A stretch of 64,000 nucleotides of DNA from Natrinema caseinilyticum (lineage in GTDB: Archaea > Halobacteriota > Halobacteria > Halobacteriales > Natrialbaceae). A model generated the notes under the pieces. That model saw only the letters and a program-made list of their open reading frames with translations. It searched no databases and was not told the DNA's origin. Shown here piece by piece: positions 33,835 to 41,664 of this stretch. The stretch covers positions 3,159,369 to 3,223,368 of the forward strand of contig NZ_CP100445.1 of NCBI RefSeq assembly GCF_024227435.1, in the 5' to 3' direction. Each line of letters starts with the position of its first letter. Position 1 is the stretch's first letter. The position numbers and the translations under genes are program-made.

Positions 33835-36058
33835 CGTCGATCGCGCGGCGAAAGCCGATCGGATCCGCCACCTCCTCGAGACCGAGGGGGACGCCGTCGA
33901 GGCCAACACGCTCGGTTTCAATCGGGGCCGATACGAGTCGGTCGCGGACCTGGAGGACTACGAAACGCTGAAAGAGGAGGCCCGAACGATCAAAGAAAAC
34001 GCGATCGAACGGCTCCCGGAACTCGTCGACGAACTCACCGCGACCGTCGAGGAAAACGGCGGCAGCGTGTACCTCGCCGACGATGCGGCGGATGCGAACC
34101 GCTACATCCGCGACGTCGCGAACGAGGCGGAAGCCGATCGGGTCGTCAAGTCGAAGTCGATGACCAGCGAGGAACTGGAAGTCAACGACGCACTCGAACG
34201 CGAGGGCGTCGACGTCGTCGAGACCGACCTGGGCGAGTGGGTCCTGCAGGTCGCCGACGACGCGCCCTCGCATATCGTTGCGCCGGCGATCCACAAGTCG
34301 CGCGAGGAGATCGCCCGGCTCTTCACGGATCAATTCGAGCCCGATGTGCCGCTCGAAACCGCCGAGGAGCTGACGATGTTCGCCCGCGAGCGCCTCGGCG
34401 ACCTGATCGAGGGGGCTGACATCGGTATGACCGGCGCGAACTTCATCACCGCGGATTCGGGGTCGATCGTGCTGGTGACGAGCGAGGGCAACGCCCGGAA
34501 GACGGCCGTCGTTCCGGACACCCACGTCGCCGTCGCCGGCATCGAAAAGATCGTTCCGTCGGTCGAGGACCTCGCCCCCTTCGTCGAACTGATCGGCCGA
34601 TCGGGGACCGGACAGGACATCACGTCGTACGTCTCCTTGCTGACGCCGCCGGTCGAATCCCCCGTCGTCGACGTCGAAGAACCCGACGTCGCGTTCGCGG
34701 ACCGCGACGACCGTCGAGACTTCCACCTCGTGTTGATCGACAACGGCCGCACGGCGATGCGCGAGGACGACCAGCTTCGCGAGACGCTGTACTGCATCCG
34801 GTGTTCGGCCTGTGCGAACTCGTGTGCGAACTTCCAGTCGGTCGGCGGCCACGCCTTCGGCGGGGAGACGTACACTGGCGGGATCGCGACCGGGTGGGAA
34901 GCGGGCGTCCACGGCACCGACAGCGCGGCCGATTTCAACGACCTCTGTACCGGCTGTACGCGCTGCGTGAACGCCTGTCCGGTCGGAATCGACATCCCGT
35001 GGATCAACACCGTCGTCAGGGATCGGCTCAACCGCGAGGGCGACGACGGCCGGTTCGAGTTCGTCTACGACGAACTGGTCCCCGACGAGGAACCCGGAGG
35101 CCTCGACCTCCAGAAGCGACTGTTCGGAAACTACGGGACGCTCGCGAGGGTCGGGAGCGCGACCGCCCCGGTCTCGAACTGGCTCGCCGGTCTCGCCCCG
35201 GTCAGGGCGCTCATGGAGCGCGTCGTCGGTATCGACGAGCGCCGGGAGCTCCCGACCTTCCAGCGCGAGACGCTTCGCGAGTGGTACGACGCGCGCGGAC
35301 CGCGGATCGACACCGCCGACGCGGACCGCGAGGTCGTCCTCTACCCCGACACATACACGAACTACGTCGACACCGATCGGGGCAAGGCCGCCGTCCGCGT
35401 CCTGGAGACGCTCGGCGTTCGCGTTCGCGTTCCCGCGGTCGGCGAAAGCGGTCGCGCGCCGTTCTCACAGGGGATGGTCGCGACCGCCAACCGGCAGGCG
35501 AGCCGCGTTTACGCGGCCCTCGCCGAGGACGTCGACGCCGGCCGGGACGTCGTCGTGATCGAACCCAGCGACCTCGCGATGTTCCGCCGCGAGTACGAGA
35601 AACTCCTGCCCGAGCGATCGTTCGAACGCCTCCGCGACAACAGCTACGATATCTGCGAGTACGTCTACGGCGTCCTCGAGAACGGCGGCGATCCCGGGGG
35701 ACTCCGAACCGCTGGCGACGGCCCGGGGATCGCCTACCACGCACACTGCCAGCAACGAACGCTGGGACTCGATCGCTACACGACCGCCGTCTTGGATTAC
35801 CTCGGATACGACGTCGTCGAGAGCGACGTCGAGTGTTGCGGGATGGCCGGCAGTTTCGGCTACAAGCGCGAGTACTACGAGTTGAGTACGGACGTCGGCG
35901 ACCGTCTCGCGGACCAGTTCGCCGAACCCGACGCGCGCGATCGACTGGTCGTCGCCAGCGGGACCTCCTGTGAGGAACAGTTGGGGGACCTGCTCGATCG
36001 CGACGCGGTCCATCCGATAGAAGTGATCGATCCGCGCTTCCGCTGGCCCGACCCCTGA
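33827..36058 (+). CDS. LutB-LutA fusion: LUD, ferredoxin and CCG domains
   Basis: A 743-residue protein joining two subunits of the lactate oxidation complex. Residues 1-300 are LutB-like LUD (GMTGANFITADSGSIVLVTS). Then come iron-sulphur clusters CIRCSACANSCAN and CTGCTRCVNACPVG near residues 325-385, and the LutA-like CCG domains to the end, with YHAHCQQRT and ECCGMAGSFGYKREYYELS. The C-terminal half resembles that of the D-lactate dehydrogenase fusion in this island, including SATAPVSNWLAGL. Together with LutC it should oxidise L-lactate to pyruvate using the quinone pool. It starts within the lutC coding end. Confidence 0.9.
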   Translation: MSSVDRAAKADRIRHLLETEGDAVEANTLGFNRGRYESVADLEDYETLKEEARTIKENAIERLPELVDELTATVEENGGSVYLADDAADANRYIRDVANEAEADRVVKSKSMTSEELEVNDALEREGVDVVETDLGEWVLQVADDAPSHIVAPAIHKSREEIARLFTDQFEPDVPLETAEELTMFARERLGDLIEGADIGMTGANFITADSGSIVLVTSEGNARKTAVVPDTHVAVAGIEKIVPSVEDLAPFVELIGRSGTGQDITSYVSLLTPPVESPVVDVEEPDVAFADRDDRRDFHLVLIDNGRTAMREDDQLRETLYCIRCSACANSCANFQSVGGHAFGGETYTGGIATGWEAGVHGTDSAADFNDLCTGCTRCVNACPVGIDIPWINTVVRDRLNREGDDGRFEFVYDELVPDEEPGGLDLQKRLFGNYGTLARVGSATAPVSNWLAGLAPVRALMERVVGIDERRELPTFQRETLREWYDARGPRIDTADADREVVLYPDTYTNYVDTDRGKAAVRVLETLGVRVRVPAVGESGRAPFSQGMVATANRQASRVYAALAEDVDAGRDVVVIEPSDLAMFRREYEKLLPERSFERLRDNSYDICEYVYGVLENGGDPGGLRTAGDGPGIAYHAHCQQRTLGLDRYTTAVLDYLGYDVVESDVECCGMAGSFGYKREYYELSTDVGDRLADQFAEPDARDRLVVASGTSCEEQLGDLLDRDAVHPIEVIDPRFRWPDP

Positions 36059-36339
36059 AACGAAGCGGTTCCCACGACGGACACGGCGACGCGGTCGCTC
36101 GCGCTCTCGGGGACGTTCGAGCGGGATACGTCTCGCCGTGAGACCGCGAGTCGCCGACGGGACGGGAAGGAACTCGGCCCGCCGCGATCGGTCCCGTTTC
36201 GGGTTCGGACAGCGCCGCCCCATCAGCTTCCAAAACGCGCATCGTGTCCGTGTTCAACGCCCGTTCGGCACCGTCACCGCACGGATAGATCGGGTTCCGT
36301 TTCGGGGATTGCGATACGGATTCGAGGGATGACCGCCCG

Positions 36340-38412
36340 TCAGCGGGCGTCCTCGAGGTTCTCGAGCGCCGCCGGGTTCTCGATGCTGCTCATGTCACCC
36401 AGGTCCTCGCCGACGTAGGTCCCCTGAATGGCCCGCCGGATGATCTTGCCCGACTGCGTTTTGGGGAATTCGTCGACGTAGAGCACCTCGCGCGGGCGGA
36501 ACGGCTTGCCGAGTTCCTCGCCCACCTGTTCGCGCAGTTCGTCCCGGAGGTCGTCCGTCTCGTCGACGCCGTCCTCGAGGACGACGTAGGCGACGACGGC
36601 GGTGCCGGTCGTGTCGTCGGGCGCGCCGATCGCCGCGGCCTGATTGACCGCGTCGTGGTCGATGAGCGCCCCTTCGACTTCGGCGGGGCCGACCTTGCGG
36701 CCCGCGACGTTGAGCGTATCGTCGGCCCGGCCGTGGAGGAACCAGAACCCGTCCGCGTCCTTCTGGGCCCAGTCGCCGTGGTTCCACATGTCCTCGAAGG
36801 TCGACCAGTACTCCTCGAGATAGCGTTCGTCGCCCGACCACAGCGATTTCGTCATCGACGGACACGAATCCCTCGCGACGAGGTACCCGCGTTCGTTCGT
36901 CTCCCTGATCGAGTTCCCCTCGGGGTCGACGATGTCGATGTCCATCCCGAGTCCCGGGCCGCCGAGCGTACAGGGTTTGAGCGGCTGGGTCGGCATCGGC
37001 ATCAGGAAGCACCCGCAGATTTCGGTCCCGCCGGAGATGTTGATGATCGGACACTCGCCGCCGCCGACGTTCTCGTAGAACCACTGCCAGGATTCGGGGT
37101 CCCACGGCTCGCCCGTCGAGCCCAGGATACGGAGGCTCGAGAGGTCGTGGCCGGAGAGCCAGTCGTCCCCGTGTTTGCGCAGCGCGCGGATCGCGGTCGG
37201 CGAGATGCCGAACTGCGTGAGTTTGTGGCGGTCGATCATCTCCCAGAAGCGATCGGGCTCGGGGTGGTCCGGTGCGCCTTCGTACATGAAGGCGGTGCCG
37301 CCGAACGTGTGGGTCCCGATCAGCGTCCACGGCCCCATCATCCAGCCGATATCGGACACCCAGAAGAAGCGGTCGGCGGGTTCGAGGTCCATCCCGAAGT
37401 ACACTTCCTTCGCACACTGGACTTGCGCGCCCGCGTGGGTGTGAACGATTCCCTTCGGCTGGCCGGTCGTCCCCGACGAGTAGAGGAGCATCGACTCCTG
37501 GCTCGAGTCGAGCGACTTCGTCTCGTACTCGTCGTCCTGAGATTCGACGGCGTCGGTCCACCACTCGTCGCGACCGTCGTTCCACGGGATCTCGCCCTCG
37601 CCGCGTCCCGAGTTGGTACCGAACCGATCGAACACGATCGTGTGTTCGACGTGTCCCGCCTCCGCGATCGCCTCGTCGGCCGCGGACTTGAGGAAGACGG
37701 GGTCGCCGCGGCGGTAGAACCCGTCGCCGGTGAACAGCACCGAGGGTTCGGAGTCGGCGATCCGGGTCGCCGCCGCGTCCACGCCGAAACCGGAGAAGAT
37801 CGGGACCGCGATGGCGCCGACCTTGAAACAGCCATAGAGGATCGAGACGACCTCGGGGACCATCGGCATGTAGAGTGCGACCGTATCGCCCGTCTCGATG
37901 CCGCGCTCGGAGAGCGCGTTGGCGACCTGGTTCGACTGCCGGTGAAGTTCGTGATACGTCACCTCCCGGACGTCGCCGTCCTCGCCCTCCCAGATGGTCG
38001 CGACTTTGTTCCGGCGCTCCTCGTCGAGGGCGGCGTGGCGATCGACGACGTTGTGGGCGACGTTGAGTTCGCCGCCGGGATACCACTCCGTGAACTGCGG
38101 ACCGTCGCGACGCGCGGTTTCACCGCTCGTGTCTTCCGAGGCGCTTCGCGACTCGCCGTCGTCTCGCACCTCGTCGTACGGTTCGTAGAAGTCGATTCCG
38201 AGGTAGTCGACCAGTTCGTCCCAGAACCAGTCGACGCCGCTTTCGGGTTCGCCCTCGACGGCCGTCGTCGTCCGCTCGATCAGATCGTCGTAGTCGTCGA
38301 TGTCGTACGCCTGCATGAAGTCGTAGACGTTCGTCGACTCGACGAACTCCTGATCGGGTTCGTGGACGATCTCGTCGATGTCCTCGAGGCTCGGACTCGT
38401 GTTCCCAGACAT
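36340..38412 (-). CDS. AMP-forming acyl-CoA synthetase (acetyl/acetoacetyl-CoA synthetase-like)
   Basis: A 690-residue ligase of the ACS subfamily. It has the P-loop LYSSGTTGQPKGIVHTHAG, NISGGTEICGCF at the A5 position, and the catalytic lysine in KTQSGKIIRRAIQ. The typical acetate-pocket motif WWQTETG is not present, so a substrate larger than acetate is likely. Its partner, 3-hydroxybutyrate-dehydrogenase-like SDR, makes acetoacetate, and the gene starts 2 bases after that stop codon. An overlapping GTG at 38418 could be used instead of the ATG. Acetoacetate or a short fatty acid is inferred as substrate. Confidence 0.85.
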   Translation of the reverse strand: MSGNTSPSLEDIDEIVHEPDQEFVESTNVYDFMQAYDIDDYDDLIERTTTAVEGEPESGVDWFWDELVDYLGIDFYEPYDEVRDDGESRSASEDTSGETARRDGPQFTEWYPGGELNVAHNVVDRHAALDEERRNKVATIWEGEDGDVREVTYHELHRQSNQVANALSERGIETGDTVALYMPMVPEVVSILYGCFKVGAIAVPIFSGFGVDAAATRIADSEPSVLFTGDGFYRRGDPVFLKSAADEAIAEAGHVEHTIVFDRFGTNSGRGEGEIPWNDGRDEWWTDAVESQDDEYETKSLDSSQESMLLYSSGTTGQPKGIVHTHAGAQVQCAKEVYFGMDLEPADRFFWVSDIGWMMGPWTLIGTHTFGGTAFMYEGAPDHPEPDRFWEMIDRHKLTQFGISPTAIRALRKHGDDWLSGHDLSSLRILGSTGEPWDPESWQWFYENVGGGECPIINISGGTEICGCFLMPMPTQPLKPCTLGGPGLGMDIDIVDPEGNSIRETNERGYLVARDSCPSMTKSLWSGDERYLEEYWSTFEDMWNHGDWAQKDADGFWFLHGRADDTLNVAGRKVGPAEVEGALIDHDAVNQAAAIGAPDDTTGTAVVAYVVLEDGVDETDDLRDELREQVGEELGKPFRPREVLYVDEFPKTQSGKIIRRAIQGTYVGEDLGDMSSIENPAALENLEDAR

Positions 38413-38414
38413 TG

Positions 38415-39272
38415 TCACTCGTAGGTTAGCGTCATCCCACCATCAAACAACAGGTCGCCGCCGTCTAAGTGCCGGCCGAGATCGGAGAAGCCGAGCAGGA
38501 AGAGGTTCGCGACGTCGATCGGTTCCATCATCTCCTTGACGCGGGACTGTCCGAGCATGACGTCTTCGACGACCTCGTCGACGCTGATCCCGCGCTGTTC
38601 GGCCGTGTCCTCGAGTTGGGCCGTCACCAGCGGCGTCTTCACGTAGGCGGTGCTGATCGAGAACGCCCGAACCAGCCCGTCGCCTTCGGCCGCGATCGAC
38701 TGCGTAAGCCCGCGTAGACCGAATTTCGAGACGTTGTACGCGACCTTATCGCTCGTGACGTAGTGGCCGTGGACCGACGCCATGTTCCCGACGCAGCCCT
38801 CGCCGTCCTCGGTCTCCTGGAAGTGGGGAATGCAGAGTTTCGAGAGGTACAGCGGCGCTCGGAGCATGATCCGATGCATGCGGTCGTAGGTCTCCATCGG
38901 GAAGGAATCGATCGAATCGATGTGTTGCATCCCCGCCACGTTCGCCAGGTACGTGAGATCGCCCAGTTCCGCGGCCTCCTCGACGATACGCTCGAGGTCG
39001 TCGTCGTCGGTCAGATCACCGGGAACCGACGCGATCGTCCCCTCGAGGTCGAGGTCCGTGCCGCGGTCGACCGTCCCCTCGAGTCCGACCTCGTCGACGT
39101 CGGTGGCGGCGACGGTCAGGCCGTTGCCGGCGGCCGCAAGCGCCGTCGCCCGGCCGATACCCGAGGCCGCTCCCGTGACGAGACAGACGTTTCGGTCGGT
39201 AAACGACTCGTCGGGGAACGTGTAAATCTCGTCGCGTGTCACCGTCGGTGGCGTGACCTGGTTCTGAGACAT
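38415..39272 (-). CDS. Short-chain dehydrogenase, 3-hydroxybutyrate dehydrogenase-like
   Basis: A 285-residue SDR. The cofactor loop is VTGAASGIGRATALAAA, with NVAGMQH later. The catalytic Ser is in MASVHGHYVTSDKVAYNVSK, where Tyr and Lys form the YxxxK motif. The SVHG and SKFGLRGLTQ stretches and STAYVKTPLVTAQLED fit D-3-hydroxybutyrate dehydrogenases. It would interconvert 3-hydroxybutyrate and acetoacetate, feeding the following CoA ligase. The stop overlaps the possible GTG start of that gene. A TATA box CTTTTATC (39306-39313) precedes it by about 35 bases. Confidence 0.85.
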   Translation of the reverse strand: MSQNQVTPPTVTRDEIYTFPDESFTDRNVCLVTGAASGIGRATALAAAGNGLTVAATDVDEVGLEGTVDRGTDLDLEGTIASVPGDLTDDDDLERIVEEAAELGDLTYLANVAGMQHIDSIDSFPMETYDRMHRIMLRAPLYLSKLCIPHFQETEDGEGCVGNMASVHGHYVTSDKVAYNVSKFGLRGLTQSIAAEGDGLVRAFSISTAYVKTPLVTAQLEDTAEQRGISVDEVVEDVMLGQSRVKEMMEPIDVANLFLLGFSDLGRHLDGGDLLFDGGMTLTYE

Positions 39273-39745
39273 GGGTAGTCACGGTACCCGTCTGCGTGGA
39301 TCACGATAAAAGTGGCCACCGACGGTTCGAAGTTCGATTCACGAGACACCATCCAGTGCCTTCACCGGGCGATACGTGTCGATATCCGAAAAGCGAACGC
39401 ATTCGCTCGCGCTCCCGGAGAGGCGCTTCCGCGACACACGAGGCGCGAGAGTCGGTCGCACGTCCCTCGAGCGGCGGCCGCCTCCGGCACAGACCGATCC
39501 CTTCGAGACAAGCGGGACGCTGACGTCGCCGCTCGCCGCCGTCCGTATCGGTCTCGAACCGATCTTCGTGTCGATCGGTTCTCGTCGACGGGACGCCGAC
39601 CCTCGAGGTCCCGTCGTGCCGGCGAGCGCAGCGACGGCCGACTTCGTCGGGTCCCTCGCGTTGACCGACTCGCTCCGGAGTACGTGGGGCGCAGGCGAGT
39701 CGCCTCCGCCGGGACGGGGGACGGGGGACGCCGATCGCCGAACGA
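39273..39745. other. Intergenic region between the SDR and the deacetylase-like gene
   Basis: About 470 bases without a supported gene. At the left end is the SDR promoter (minus-strand TATA at 39306-39313). The rest has long open frames on both strands, but these have Arg/Ser-rich translations typical of non-coding frames in GC-rich DNA. Confidence 0.5.
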
Positions 39746-40879
39746 TCACTCGCCTCCGTCCCGGCCCTCCTCGAGCGGCCAGTAGTCGCCGTGGGCCTCG
39801 ATCGCCCGATCGACCGCTCGCTTCGCGGGGGCCGGATTGCCGCCCATCCACGCGAACGGGTCGTCGATCTCGGATTCGATCCCCAGCGCACCCTCGAGGA
39901 CGCCGAGCGTCGCGTACGCGAGATGGGTCCTCTGATAGCCGCCCTCCTGGACGAGCGCGAGGGAACCGCCCGCGTGATCCGCCGCGAGCGAGCGCGCCCG
40001 GTCGCCGAGCGATTCGAAGCCGGCCTTCGTCACGGCGTTTCGGCCGAGCGGATCCATCACGCCCGGATCCTGCCCCGCACTCACGAGCAGGACGTCGGGA
40101 TCGTACGCCGCCAGCACCGGAGCAACGAGCTCGTCGATCGCGTACCGGTAGCCGTCGTCGCCGGTGCCGGCCGGAAGCGGGACGTTGACCGTGTATCCTT
40201 CGCCGTCGTCGATCCCCCGTTCGGTCAAATCACACGATTGCGGGTGCGACACCTCGTCCCACGGCCAGTGGTCGTTGTGGAGGCTGACGAGGAGGACGTC
40301 GTCGCGGTCGTAGAAAATCTCCTGCGTGCCGTTCGCGTGGTGGACGTCCCAGTCGAGGACGGCGACGCGGTCGGCCCGTCCCGTCTCGAGGAGGTGAGCC
40401 GCGGCGACGGCGACGTTGTTGAAGAAGCAGAAGCCGTCGCTCTGGGCCGTTTGCGCGTGGTGTCCGCTCGGGCGGACGAGCGCGTACGGGAGGTCCGAGG
40501 ACCCGGGGTCGACGGCGCGTTCGGCGGCACCGATCGCCCCGCCGGCGCTCGTCAGGGCAGCGCGATAGGTCTCGGCGTTGCCGCCGGTTTCCGACGTCAG
40601 GCGGCCCCCGCCGTCGGCAGCCCAGGACCTGACCTCGTCGACGTAGGCTGGCGCGTGCACGCGGGTCACTTCGGATTCGGTCGCGGGGTCGACGTCCGTC
40701 CACGTCGTCCGATCGTCGAGTTCGCTCCCGACGATCGAGCGGATGTTCTCGATGCGTTCGCGTCGGTCGGGATGGGGCTCTCTGGCCGCCAGTCGTCCCG
40801 ACCACGGCAGTTGGAACTCGCCCGACGGAGGGACGTGGGCGAGCGCCGCGTCGTCGTAGTAGACGCGCAGTTCGGTCAT
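39746..40879 (-). CDS. Histone deacetylase-family (class II-like) metal hydrolase
   Basis: A 377-residue protein of the HDAC/acetoin-utilisation/acetylpolyamine amidohydrolase superfamily. The catalytic His pair is in RPSGHHAQ, with GFCFFNNVAVAA after it. Zinc ligands are the Asp and His of DWDVHHANGTQ and the Asp of SAGQDPGVMDPLG, where many members have GFD. The fold therefore looks active. In archaea it may deacetylate proteins or polyamines. The frame is open upstream to 40978, but that stretch is not like a protein start and relatives begin near MTELRVYYDD. It is divergent from the smc cluster. Confidence 0.85.
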   Translation of the reverse strand: MTELRVYYDDAALAHVPPSGEFQLPWSGRLAAREPHPDRRERIENIRSIVGSELDDRTTWTDVDPATESEVTRVHAPAYVDEVRSWAADGGGRLTSETGGNAETYRAALTSAGGAIGAAERAVDPGSSDLPYALVRPSGHHAQTAQSDGFCFFNNVAVAAAHLLETGRADRVAVLDWDVHHANGTQEIFYDRDDVLLVSLHNDHWPWDEVSHPQSCDLTERGIDDGEGYTVNVPLPAGTGDDGYRYAIDELVAPVLAAYDPDVLLVSAGQDPGVMDPLGRNAVTKAGFESLGDRARSLAADHAGGSLALVQEGGYQRTHLAYATLGVLEGALGIESEIDDPFAWMGGNPAPAKRAVDRAIEAHGDYWPLEEGRDGGE

Positions 40880-41257
40880 CTCGTCCGAGACGGCGAACGC
40901 GGGGCGGTCGGGAGCGATGACGTCGTCGGAGCGGCCGCCGCCGGCGCACGTCGAGGAACCTCGTCTGTGGGATCGCACATATCGATCGAAGCAAGAGACC
41001 GGTCGTCAATAAAGGATGGGTGGACGAGCGACGTCGTCCGCGTCGACGGCACCGACGTCGAGGGCCGAGCACGTCCATCGCTTCGCTGGCTTCTCGATCG
41101 GTCTCCCTGTCGGCGACCGCGGTCCCGGTCCCGATCCCGGTCCCAGGCGCGCGGTCTGCGGTCTCCGTCGCCCGGGCCGTACCGACGGCGCCGAATTGTA
41201 ATATAAAATATATTCGTCTGACATACGTTTATGTAGTCGGACGGGTCCATAGCTAAT
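40880..41257. promoter_or_regulatory. Divergent control region upstream of the smc cluster
   Basis: No gene is supported here. The part 41197-41215 (GTAATATAAAATATATTCG) is unusually AT-rich, and GTTTATG (41227-41233) sits about 28 bases before the ATG at 41258, giving a leaderless message. On the other strand, CTTTATTG near 41009-41016 could serve the deacetylase-like gene. A run of CGGTCC-type hexamers (four units, one varied) lies at 41120-41143. Confidence 0.55.
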
Positions 41258-41563
41258 ATGTCGAACAACCGTGTCGAATCACTCGAATCGACGGTCGCGG
41301 AACTCGAGTCGACGGTAGAAGGGCTGACAGGCGAGCTTATCGAGGCGAAAGAGCGGATCCGCGTCCTCGAGGCCGAACTCGACACCGACACGCCGACGCG
41401 CGTCCCCGAACGGCGCAGCGATGGAGCGGAGTCCGGAACCGAGGAAACGCCGGAGACCGAACCCGACGACGTGGCCGAAGCGACGGCCGACGCCGATAGC
41501 GAGACGGGGGCTGCCGGCGACGAAGCGGAAGACTCAGGTAACGACGACATTATTGTCGCATAA
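41258..41563 (+). CDS. Small coiled-coil protein preceding smc (DUF7518-like)
   Basis: A 101-residue protein. Residues 1-42 are a leucine-zipper-like coiled coil (RVESLESTVAELESTVEGLT, then GELIEAKERIRVLEAELDTD) and the rest is an acidic disordered tail ending in NDDIIVA. A similar small gene sits immediately before smc in other haloarchaea. The distance to smc is 101 bases and the direction is the same. It may act with SMC or ScpA, but no function is established. Confidence 0.75.
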   Translation: MSNNRVESLESTVAELESTVEGLTGELIEAKERIRVLEAELDTDTPTRVPERRSDGAESGTEETPETEPDDVAEATADADSETGAAGDEAEDSGNDDIIVA

Positions 41564-41664
41564 CTGCAGTCGATACCCGAACCCGACACCGCGAACGGGA
41601 ACGGTGACGCGGTGCCCGACTCCGCGGCCGTCGATCACGGTGGAACGGAGGACTTGTAACGAGA

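Noticed and set aside
39301-39891. Frames of 150-270 codons between the SDR and the deacetylase-like gene
   Set aside because: They overlap one another on both strands, have basic compositions unlike haloarchaeal proteins and no start context.
41120-41143. Short CGGTCC hexamer run as a functional repeat
   Set aside because: Four units with one variant in GC-rich intergenic DNA are easily explained by slippage and show no relation to other elements.
40876-41589. A 237-codon minus-strand frame across the smc control region
   Set aside because: It runs through the AT-rich promoter and the coiled-coil gene and is Ser/Arg/Thr-rich without a domain.
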